Part shown: in pieces, positions 13,001 through 23,133 of the stretch
Position numbering within the stretch: position 1 is the first letter of the stretch
Layout: the number at the start of each line of letters is the position of its first letter
DNA from: Apiosordaria backusii
Lineage: Eukaryota > Ascomycota > Sordariomycetes > Sordariales > Lasiosphaeriaceae
DNA length: 64,000 nucleotides
NCBI GenBank assembly: GCA_030549205.1
Contig: JAUKTV010000019.1
Coordinates: 62,001 to 126,000, forward strand
Reading direction: 5' to 3'
Made by a program: the position numbers and the translations under genes
Notes under the pieces: model-generated
What the model saw: the letters and a program-made list of their open reading frames with translations, nothing else
What the model was told of the DNA's origin: nothing
Databases searched by the model: none

Positions 13001-16000
13001 AAAAGCCTTGTGGAACGGGCAAGCGGCATCATGGCGACCAGTCCAGGAGAGAATGTCAACGACACAATTCTGTTCTTCACCCAAGAAACCGTCCTCAACA
13101 TCCAAGCTACAGTATCTCCAGGTTACGAGCCACCCGACAGTCTGGCATTTGGCTTCGGGCGAACTTGCCAGTTGACTAAGTCCGCTTCCGCCTCAACACC
13201 TCCTCAAGTCCAAGGCAGCGTCACCATCTCTGCCGTCGAACCTCTCGGTATGCTCTCCATCAGCTGGCCAGAAGGGCTACAGGATATCAAGCTTTCATTT
13301 GATGCCCCCAAATCGAAGCCAAGACAGCCCCAAGGACCACCTCCTTCACCACCCTACATGATCCCACAGTCCAGCATCGCTCAGGTCAGCACAGAACTCC
13401 AGCAGCTGCAGAGATACCTTACGTTGGTCAAGCAGTATAAGATCAGCTTCGCGGAGGTGCAGGTTTTGGCGCCCCTCCTCTTCCGTCCAACCGGTCACCA
13501 CATGGGACTTGTAGATGACGTTCATTCTTATGTTTCGGTCCGCAAGACTCTGGCTGGCGCGGGCAAAGAAGTCGAATTGGCCAAACTGGTTTATTGGTTC
13601 TGCACCACCAGGAATCCTCTTGGTTCCATCAAAGAGACGTCATCCCGTTTCACTCAGGCGTCGCTGCTATCCCAGCCACTGGCGGAGGAGCTCCTGTCAG
13701 CAAACTCCCAGGTCAAACTACTCTCTCGAGCTGATCGTCTTGGTTTCCTGGTCAAGCTATCAAGCCAGGCGCGTATCCTCTTCTCTTTGAGCCTCAAGCA
13801 GAACTCTGTTCTCGTGCTGTTTTCCATGGCTACACCACCGCCCTTTGGACAAAAGAGCCAGGCAACAAGCACCAGACCTCAGACAGCACTTGTACACAAT
13901 TTGCGTGCGGCCTTGGTGGCCCGCGAAGCCTACGAAGCTCTTGCAACCGCCCAGGACAAGCTCCGGAACAACCGCCGCAGAGCGCTCGTCCAGTACCTCT
14001 TGCAGCACCCTGCCATGAAGTCCTGGGGCGTGCAGGACGAGGGAGGTCTCTTTGAGTTCTTCCTTATCGACGTTCAGATGTCGTCCGCCCTCGAGACAAC
14101 CCGTATTCAGCAGGCCATCTCGACTGTTCAGCTATTTGTCCACCGCTGTCTGCTTGGACGCGAGAAGGATGTGGATGCTCGCTCGATACCTCAAGATCGC
14201 TGGTCCTGGATGCAACGTCTTTCCACGTGGGAAGCCAACCGTCGGGTGTTCTTGTATCCTGAAAGCTATATCGACCCCACCCTCCGCGACAACAAGACAG
14301 AAATATTCACTTCTGTGGTTGAAGAGGCTGCCATGCAGAACTCGCTCGATGAACAAGTGGTCCAGAAGATTCTGCGCGGGTACATATACGCTACGTACGA
14401 CGTGGCCAACTTGCGAATCGAAGCTGTCTTCTACGACCCTGAGAAGATTGGAGAGATAGAGTCACCCCAGGGCGAAGGCGTGTACCACTTCTTTGCCAGG
14501 ACAAGAAACGCACCCTATGCATACTTTTATCGCTCTATGGAGCATACCAAACGAGGTCTAGCATTGCCGAGCTCGATTTGGGCAGCTTGGACGAAGATGC
14601 CGATTGAGATTCCCTCACACGATGCCGATGCTGATGGTGTGGCATTGGACAGACCAGGAACTCATCTCGTGCCCGTGGTCTGGCAGAGACGACTGATGGT
14701 GTTCATGCCCAAGATCGCGGTTCAGACCAAGGTCGAGAAGAAAGCCGCGGGAGTACTGAGCACCACTGGTGATTCAAAGGCGTCAAGCGTGACGGTGAAC
14801 AATCCGACCAGCATTAGCGTGTGAGTATTCTCGTTACGTATCTTGTCCGTCCTTTTGTATAGCCGAGAAGCTGACTTTCGCATAGTGACATCCAACTTGT
14901 ATGGACCGAGCTGGTCGATTCCGTTTTTGTCACCCCCAAGCAGAGCGGAGTTACTGTCAACGTTCCGGCCATTGACTCCGGTAAAGCACCGGCATTTGAC
15001 TCCTTCCGGTTCCAGGCACTGCCATCAGAGCATACCATCTCCATCATCGTTTACCAAAACGTAACGAAGGACAACAGCACCATCGGAACGAACAAGTGTC
15101 TTGGACAATTCACGCTCCAAGGTGCAACTGTTGTGTTCACGAAAGCCAACTCGATGAGCTATACACCGCGACTGAGCGAGTCAAAGTTTCCCAAGACTCA
15201 ATTCGGCTCCCTGACGTGGTCCGACGTGGCTCCTAAACCCGGCGACACGATTGTTACCAGGCCGGCTGACTCTGAAGTACAATCGGCTGACTGGCCCAAG
15301 TTGCCTCTCCCAGGTCTTGGAAAGAATGTCGTCCCTACAGCCATGACTTGGACACTGAACAGCAGATACGGGTCAGAAACGGGAATAGTTGCTGACGCCA
15401 CAACAGCCGCGTCTCGCGGTCGAGAACCTTGGTTCTTGCTGCCTTCGACGAATACCAGCGTGCCTCTGTACAACACTCTGGCCGAGAGTCTCCGGCAGGC
15501 TCTGGCAGCGGACGCTGGAGTGGACCAGGTCTATCGTGTTATGGACAAAGCTATCTTGTCTGATGCTGTGCATGGCCATGCGTTTGGAAACTCGGTTGCC
15601 CTTACTCAGTGTCGCGAGGACGCAACGCCCCACGCGATATACAATTGGGAGGCTGGTTTCCACGTTGTTGCGTTGCTTGTTGAGCGTCTCATAAGCCTGC
15701 AGCAGTTCGACAGGGCTCTTGAATATGCTCGTCTGGTGTTTGATGTAAGCAACCAATTTCCTTGTTGTCTCCCTTGCCCTCGTGCTCCAATAACTCTATC
15801 CAGAGCGAGTAAGAGCCGATTATGCTAACGGATTTGGCTGTCATAGGCTACTGGGAGCAATCAGGAAGCACCCGATGCTACCACAGACATGGACAATTGG
15901 CGACCGACCTGGCGCTTCCCACCCTTCCGAGACTCTGCCACCCGTGCTCACGGTACCCTTGAGTCTGTCTTGAGGAGCCTAGGACCTAGTTCGGGCGCTG

Positions 16001-18795
16001 AAGCCACCATGGAATCTCGTATTCTCGCGTGGCGGCGTTCGCCTTTCCGGCCTCACGTCGTGGCTCGTAACCGACCCCTAGCTTACATGAAACGCTTTGT
16101 CATGAAGTACATTGAGGCCCTTGTCGCTGCGGGCGATGTGCTGTTTCGACAGAACTCCCTCGAACTTGTTCCGCTGGCTGTGCAGAAATACGTCGAGGCT
16201 CTGCACGTCTTCGGTCCTTCTCCGGAGACAACTACGCAGCTCAACGAGAACAAGAGGTTCAAAAGCTACAACCAGCTAGCACACATCATGGATGACTTCT
16301 CCAACGCGTCTGTGGCATCCAGACTTTCGTTCCCATATTACGTGCCACTTGCGGAGAGAGGGAAGGATGCCAAGGACGACGTCGACGACGACCTGCAAGG
16401 GTTCCCGCGTACAAGATATTTCGGCATCCAAGCCAACAAAGACTTTGTCAAACTCCGCGGCCTCATCGATGACAGACTCTTCAAGATCCGAAATTCACTG
16501 GACATCAATGGAAATCCACGCACTCTCAGCCTGTGGGATCCGCCCATCAACCCGATGGACCTTGTGAAAGCCGTGGCCGCGACGGGCGGCAATGTTCAAG
16601 CAGCTCTTCAGGGGGATACGGGTCTCCTTACCCCGGCAGTGAATGGCCGAGTCCTCCCGCGAAAACGGTTCTCCCTGCTCCTGTCAAAGGCTTTTGAACT
16701 GTGCGCCGAGCTCAAAGCGTCCAGCGCCGGCCTTCTTGCGGCCATCGAAAAGAAGGACGGCGAAGCTCTCTCGGTTCTTCGCTCCAAACAGGATTCGGCC
16801 CTGCAGCGTATCATGTGTGAGATGAAAACACACCAGAAGACCGAGGCCGAGCTTGGTCTGGGACAGCTCGAGCAGCAACGACGTTCTGCAGTTCACCGAC
16901 TCAACTATTATGCCGCTCTTACAGGAGATGCAAAGACAGATCTTGTCCCCAAACCGAATGAGGACTTTCAGGAAGTTGAGCAGGTCATCCCCCAGCCCAT
17001 GGACAAAGACTTGCGTTTGACGCGCCACGAAGCACTGGAGCTTTCCTTTGCCGATACCTCATCCTTCTTCAATTCTCTCGCGGCGGACAGAGATTTGGCG
17101 GCCTCTCTATACTTTATGCTGCCCATGCCGGTTCTCAACTTCCAGTTCATGGGCCTTGGTGGTTCACAATCGCTGCCCAACCTTGGACAAGTGGACCAAA
17201 TGATCGCTGGTACGTTCCGGGCTCAGTCACTCCAGGCATCAGAAAACTCATCACGCGCGGGTCGCATTGCCCAGTGGACGCGTCAGCTGCAGGAGCGTCG
17301 GCTGCAACTGAACCTTGCCGGTATCGAGGTCAAGAGTATCGATAAGCAGGTGGAGGTGCAAAAGGCTCGAATTGCCGCTCTTGAGGTTGACCTCCGTGCC
17401 CAACAGCTCAGCGCCGACTCGGCCACGCAGACGCTCGAGTTCTACAAGAGCAAGTTCACCACCGAGAAACTGTACAGTTGGCTTGAGGCTGGTACCAGAG
17501 CGACCCTGTATCAGACGTATCTGGCCGCCATGGAGCTTGCTCGCAAGGTGGAATCCGTCTATGTCTTTGAGCGCGGACCGGACACCGGCAGCGTGGGATT
17601 CTCATCAGCAAAGTCGGGACCTTTCATTGCCCCTGCGGGATATTGGGATAATTCTCGGCATGGTCTCCAGGCTGGTGACCAGCTTTGGATGGCTTTGAAA
17701 CAGCTTGAGCTAGCCTACCTCGCCAAAGACGACAACTATTCTACCGTCAACGTCACGAAGAACATCTCCCTCCGCCAGTTGGATCCAAGCGCTCTGCTGT
17801 CCTTCAGAGAACTGGGAGATACTACTTTCAAGCTTCCCGAGCTGCTCTTCGACCTTGACTTCCCGGGCCACTACTTCAGGCGGATTAAGTCCGTGGCATT
17901 TTCCATCCATTGCATCGTCGGCCCGTACACCTCCATCAACTGCACAGCCACTCTTGTCGATCACAAGTATCGCTGTTCCTCGTTCGTGTCGCCGGCTGGA
18001 TACAACGAAAAGTCTGACGGTCAAGATGACCGCTTCGTGGGACAGGATATCCAACTCCCCATCACGTCTGTAGCAATCAGCTCCGGGCAACAGGATGCCG
18101 GTGTCTTTGACCTCAACTTTGCCAGTGACGACTACCAGCCTTTTGAAGGGGCCGGAGCAATCAGCACCTGGCGTCTGAGGTTGCCCGACACAGTCAAGCA
18201 ATTTGACTACCGCTCCATCAGCGACATTGTCCTCCACCTACGCTACACAGCCCGCGACGGCGGTGAACAACTCAGGCAGGCCGCTTCCACAGCGGCCAAG
18301 AGCAGTATCAACGCTGCAGCCGCCGGCGGCGTGACTCTGTCCGCACTTTTGGATATCCGCCAAGACGCACCGGACGCTTGGTTCTCAGTGACCATGCCGA
18401 CAACGACGGCGGTGCAACGTACCATGACCATGCGAAGCATCGCCGAGCGTCTTCCGTACTATGCCAAGGCGGTTGCTGGGATCAAGATCACGGGGCTTAC
18501 ACTCTATGCGGCGGGTTCGGAAAACCAGCTCAGGAAGATGACGTTCAAGATGTTTGACAAGAGGGAACACCAGCCGGAAGAGGAAGTGCGTCTGAAGTAT
18601 GCGGAGAAGTTTGGAAGCGGCAATTTGCACAAGTTCACTGTCGGTGCGGCTGTAGCAGCTGAAGGGAATGCAGCGGCACTTGGCAACCTGGACATGATGA
18701 AGGCTGGTTCGTGGTACATGTCTCTGGAGAGTGGGGATAACAAGTCCAACCCGACTGATATTATGCTTCTTGTTTCCTATACCCTGGTTATATAG
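10076..18795 (+). CDS. Tc toxin TcA-like subunit (TcdA family)
   Basis: Three exons, 10076-14820, 14886-15744 and 15847-18795, give 2850 aa, in the TcA size range. The start is the ATG at 10076 in good context (ATCATGGCG); an upstream in-frame GTG at 10055 is not used. A VRP1-type N-terminal part holds the hallmark SPAAYFVDLLRFL near residue 325. About 1440-1560 looks like the ABC-toxin/neuraminidase-like region. A long helical segment at about 2360-2445 (KSIDKQVEVQKARIAALEVD) resembles the pore-shaft region. The TcB-binding C-terminus is marked by YQPFEGAGAISTWRL near 2640. TcA forms the pentameric receptor-binding and translocation channel in bacteria. Both introns (65 nt, phase 2; 102 nt, phase 0) have GT-AG ends and restore the frame. 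No signal peptide is seen. Family assignment is firm; function in a fungus is inference. Confidence 0.93.
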
Positions 18796-19182
18796 ACATT
18801 GAGTGTAACGATGGGAACTTGTGGATGGAATGGAATCTGTTATCTGCCCGGGTTGGCAATTCTGTAGGTAATCAACCTAGTAGCCTCCCACAAAACATGA
18901 GAATTACTCTCGCGGGCGCCACAGTCGCTTTCTTTGGGTCGTCGTTCTTCCCATATTGGAGAGCATGCTTCAAGACAGATTAGCTCGGCAAGAAATGTTA
19001 TCACATGGCGCATGATAGTCCTGTTCTTCGTTCAGAAGATCACATTGCAAGCAGATGGAAAGGTCACTGCGTTGATCTTCAATTGACCAAACCAAACCCA
19101 GTACGAGACCGAGCAATCGCTACCAGAAACGCCAGAACCACTAACCACAATCTATCACTGCCGTTGAAGTCATACCGCCGCT
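18796..19182. other. Convergent 3' intergenic region, no gene seen
   Basis: This stretch lies between the end of the TcA gene and the end of the Con-6 gene, which converge. It probably holds only their 3' untranslated regions. Confidence 0.5.
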
Positions 19183-19472
19183 TCACTTGGAATCCTTGCT
19201 GAAAAATGCACCCTCACCACCCAGCTCCTCAAGCTTTTGCTTGGAATTCTCCTTCGATTGCTCGCTTGTGTCTTTTGTCGACTTCATTAGCATAATTCTT
19301 ACGCCTGATTGTGCTGTGCGTGTCGTAAAAGCTGCGACTCACTTGGGTTGCTCAAATTTGCCTTGTGGCCGCGGGCCTGGTTGCTGATCTCCTCTGGAGC
19401 CTGGTTCGCAGCCTCCTGAGCCGCATCGTTGGGGATGTCGCGCTGCTTGGGGTTTTCGCGGAGGTCGGGCAT
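19183..19472 (-). CDS. con-6: Conidiation-specific protein 6 (Con-6) family, small
   Basis: Two exons, 19472-19343 and 19271-19183, encode 72 aa. The 71-nt intron runs from GTGAGT to AAAAG with an ATGCTAATG branch region, phase 1. The protein has one clear Con-6 unit: ARGHKANLSNP is followed across the intron by NTSEQSKENSKQKLEEL, which matches the KA.L.NPN.SEE.K family signature. The rest is hydrophilic, with no signal peptide or membrane segment. Con-6 proteins accumulate during conidiation in Neurospora; their molecular role is unclear. The gene lies between the Tc pair and the calpain pseudogene, tail-to-tail with TcA. Many Con-6 proteins have two or more units, so this single-unit form is at the short end. 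Confidence 0.8.
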
Positions 19473-20068
19473 GGTAACAGAGGTGTGGTAGCTGCTGTGG
19501 AACTTTTCCAGGTGTGTACCTTAATGAGGTGCAAAATGGGCTTTTTGGTTGCTGGGTCGATTGAATCTGCACTTGTGTTGATAGACGAACACAAAGTTTC
19601 TTGGGATAACCACAAATAAATACTCATAGTGGCCGTTGTTGAACGTCGTTGCTTTATTATGGTTCGTGACGCCATTCATACATCATGACTGTTGGTACCC
19701 TTGTGTGCTCTTCCGAAAGCAAAGACATGACATCACCACTTACCCCAGTCAAACCATCTCACACCAACAGCTCGAAACGCCTTATTGGCATACAGTGACA
19801 GACTCTCTAATATTCATTAGACAATTGAAATAAGGACACATGCAACAAACAAACAAACACCGCAGCTCGTCATTATCTCGTCGTCATCGGCCTTCCAGAG
19901 GTGCCTGGAAACGCCACAGAAAAAGCATGAACTCAATGTTGAGATTGATGAAACGACGAACGGGAGAACTGTTTACCAACAACTTTTTGGGACTGTATTG
20001 CATTTACATTAGCGGTACCTTTATGGTACATCACATTCAAGCTAGCAGGCTGGTTGTGTGTCTGACCT
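19473..20068. other. Intergenic region upstream of Con-6, no gene seen
   Basis: This should hold the Con-6 promoter and 5' leader. A short (CAAA)n run occurs at about 19845. No coding signal is recognisable. Confidence 0.4.
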
Positions 20069-22313
20069 CTAGGTTCCTCGAACGACACTGGCGGCTTCCT
20101 CGTCACTGCTGGGTTCCGCCAGCTTGATGGCGAGGTCAGGATCCTGCGAATAAACACGGAGACCAATGACAGCGACGGCGTTCCAAGGGGAAGGATGATC
20201 CTCATCGTCATCCTCGTCGTCATCATCTTCTTCCTCGCCCTGTGCACTCTGTTGACCCTCCCCAGGACCGGCAGCATCCTGACCCTCGCCGGACCCTTCA
20301 GGTGTTTCCTCGTCAGTGTCAGTGGCGCTCGCCTTCTCTTCCTCTTCATCCTCCGGCTCGGTTTCCCAGCCATCACCTTCCTTCTTTTCCACCTTGAAAG
20401 CCTTGGCATGGGCGAGATCAAAGCTCAGACCAACCTGTCGTAACTTTTCTGGGCGACGCTGCGCCGAGAACTTCACAATATTTTCAACAGCAGGTTTACT
20501 TGTGTCCCGCTCGGCCGTGATCTTGGGTAGCACCTCGTAGATGCCTGGCTCAAGGTCAATCTCGCAGTTGATGGAGCGATTGGCCCGAAAGAAGTTCTCG
20601 GCTTGGGGCCGAACGCGGCAGAGATAGTCTCCAGGCTCGGCACCTTGTTTTTGGAGAATGAAATGCAACAGGAAAGAGTATTCTCCTTCTAGGCCGTTGA
20701 AGTAGCGTGTATCCAGCTATTTGTTTGTCAGTTGATGGGTCTCAACAAGGAGAAAAAGAGCAGGAAAACTACCTGTTGGAGAACAAAGACAGCGGTCGTG
20801 GCTGTTTTGACCTCGACGCTGCAAGTAACCAGAAACCCACGCAACGTTGACATTCGTCCATTCCTGAGCCACAGCCCACTTGTCGTCAAATAGGCGAGTG
20901 CGGTAGAGATTGGTGAAAGTGTGAAGCATGTCACTGTAGGTCATCCAGAAGACGCCGTCATCTTCGAAGCGGTAGTCAAGCTTGGTGAGCCAGTATGGAG
21001 TCCACTCTTTCGAGCCATCGGACCATGGACCTGTCCATTCGCCCATGCCATCACCGCCACGCTCACCCCAGGGGTTTCTGTGTCATGATCAGCGTCTGCA
21101 CTTTTGACGAGACGAGGTGAAGAAAGTAAACAAACCTGATCTTAACAAGCCTTATCACCTTCCCATCCTCTCCAACCTCCTCCCGAGCGGCTAAGAGAGC
21201 ATAGGCATGCGCGTTGGCCAACCCATTCTTGTCTGAACCGTTCCTATCCAGAATATCCAGTCCAAACACAAAGTCGCCGTTCTCATTCACCAACTCTCTC
21301 CACAGGTGCTCCTTAAAGAGCACATCCTCCAACGCCAACTCGGAGTTCACGCCCCCAGTCAAGTCCTCCACACCCTCACCAACCAACCCACCCCAAATAG
21401 CATGATAATCCCCACGAGCCTTCGCATACGCCTTTTCCAGCAACGGCAGTCAAGTCTCATTTTCCTCCCTACAAGCAGCAAAATACAGCGCCTGACTTCC
21501 CGTCTGCTTATCCTTCCTCCACTTCATCACAATAGCATTACTCGGATCATGCCCGCCCCCTTCATAATCCGCATTCGTCAAAAACAGGTGATCATCCACC
21601 ACGGTGTAAACCCAGCCCCCATCCCGGTAAAACACAAACCCATACACCCCGCACTCCTCGTCTCGTGCAACGCATATTTTATCCATCAGTTCTCTGCGAT
21701 GACAGATCGTAGCTACGGCGGATAACCACCAGCAATCCATACTGTTACTCCCTTGCATGATATCCGAGCTGCTAAAGCCATCCACCTCGAACTTGGGGTC
21801 CTCGAAAATCCAGCCGACTCTGTGCACGGCTTTCGGGTCGGGGTCGTATTCGATCTTGTTGTTCCCCTCTTGCTCTTCGTCGAGAACCTTCCTCCCCATG
21901 ATCTTCCTCAGCATGGGCACAGTCAATTGCAAGCAATCCGTCCCGTCAAAGACCTGCATCTGCTCCAGCGTTCCGAGCGCATTCTCAATAGCTGCCGGGT
22001 TCCCCTTTGTAGGAGGGAACCGCCAGTTCAACCCGAGAAGACAGTCCCATTGGTTTCCCCTCAGGTCAAAGTCCGGGTCGGTGAACTTGGAGTTGGTGCG
22101 GCGGCAGTCGCGGACGATGCGGGCGATTTTGGCGCGGCAGGCTTCTGCTGCGGCGGTGTAGGAGCTGCCGAAGTTGGTGGTGGTGGGGGAGGCGGTGGTG
22201 TCATTTTTGGTGAAGGTAGATGGGCGGGGAAGTAAAGAGGAATAGAGGGAGGGGGGGAAGATGGTGGTTACTTTGCCGGGGGTTTTGGTGATGTATTTGT
22301 CCCAGAAGGAGTG
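20069..22313 (-). pseudogene. Calpain-type cysteine protease pseudogene
   Basis: Read from 22313 downward, this is a calpain catalytic domain and C-terminal region. The catalytic Cys lies in SMDCWWLSA, His in ANAHAYALL and Asn in RNPWG across an intron. The end is an acidic linker and a WNAVAVIGLRVYS segment. Introns are still visible at 21135-21079 and 20772-20717. Three lesions are seen. First, the frame is open only from 22313, where two TAG codons precede it and no first exon or start is found. Second, a TGA at 21452-21450 stands where the family has Trp (ENET-stop-LPLLEKAYAKA). Third, a frame change at about 20811-20822 interrupts the segment after WVSGYL, compatible with a loss of about 11 nt. 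A working copy would be a cytosolic calcium-dependent or atypical calpain. Decay is likely recent, because the rest is well preserved. Confidence 0.82.
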
Positions 22314-23030
22314 CTACTATCACGACGTCAGCGGCCCGTCGCTTGGATCCATAGATTACCATAGTGGGAAATCCCTATCTGGGGACATGGTGGCCACCGT
22401 CGAACCCTATGTCCAATTCAAACATCATGTCCACGGCGAACAGCCTGTCCAGGCCCCACAGCTACTAGCCGGCCAGGCCAAGGCTCCTTCCACTTGAAGG
22501 CTCCTGCCGTGAGCTTCAATATATCAAGCCTACGGCCGGCAAGGTCACACCAATCAAATCTGTGATTGGTCGAGTGGCCAGGTGGTCAAGTGGCCAGCCT
22601 ACCAAGTGGTAGGTCACGGATATCCTTCTTATCGCGAGGCCGGCGTTCAATTCCCGGCTGTGGTGGTTGTTCAATTGCAAGGCCGTCTTGCAGTTGCATC
22701 CCAATTTTTGACCACCAGTGCAGTGTAATTGAACCGGCCAATAGGAGGCCTTGGTTCCAGGGCCTGGGCCAATCAGGGCCCTCAGAGCCATCCTTTTTGC
22801 GGGGCCACTGGAGCGTGGACATGATGTTCGTGGTGGACATGATGTTCGGCTGGGACTTTCGGTTTTTGTCAGGCGGCAGGTCCAGGCCTGGACCTCAGGT
22901 TCGCTCCCAGTATTGCCCCGCTGTGGTACCTAATGCAACAATTCGACCTCAGCTGGGTTCAATGAGCTTGAGGCTTAACACATGGCAGCATAGCCTGTCA
23001 AATACATTGAGAGGAAGGAGCAAACAGTAA
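22314..23030. repeat. Repeat-like block abutting the calpain pseudogene, with tRNA-like A/B boxes
   Basis: No gene is seen. A pol III A box (TGGTCGAGTGG, 22567-22577) and B box (GTTCAATTC, 22645-22653) lie in the order and orientation of a tRNA, but the acceptor arms do not pair, so this is not a working tRNA. GTGGACATGATGTT occurs at 22815 and 22833, and its reverse complement at 22421-22434. CCAATCA and TGATTGG flank 22549-22568. The mix suggests a SINE or other non-autonomous element, or nested repeats. Its left edge coincides with the point where calpain coding sequence stops. Confidence 0.35.
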
Positions 23031-23133
23031 AACCATAATACCTACAAATTCTCTATAAACTATTCGCAAACAATATCCTAGGCATCTTTGTCCAGACTTC
23101 AAGCTGATCTGCTAGACTAGGTTGCTCAACCCA

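Noticed and set aside
20069..22313. Intact calpain with extra introns
   Set aside because: The in-frame TGA has no splice sites around it, and the frame change at about 20815 has no GT-AG pair that would remove it.
22555..22680. Possible tRNA gene (A box and B box present)
   Set aside because: The acceptor arm halves do not pair and the T stem is bulged, so at most it is tRNA-derived.
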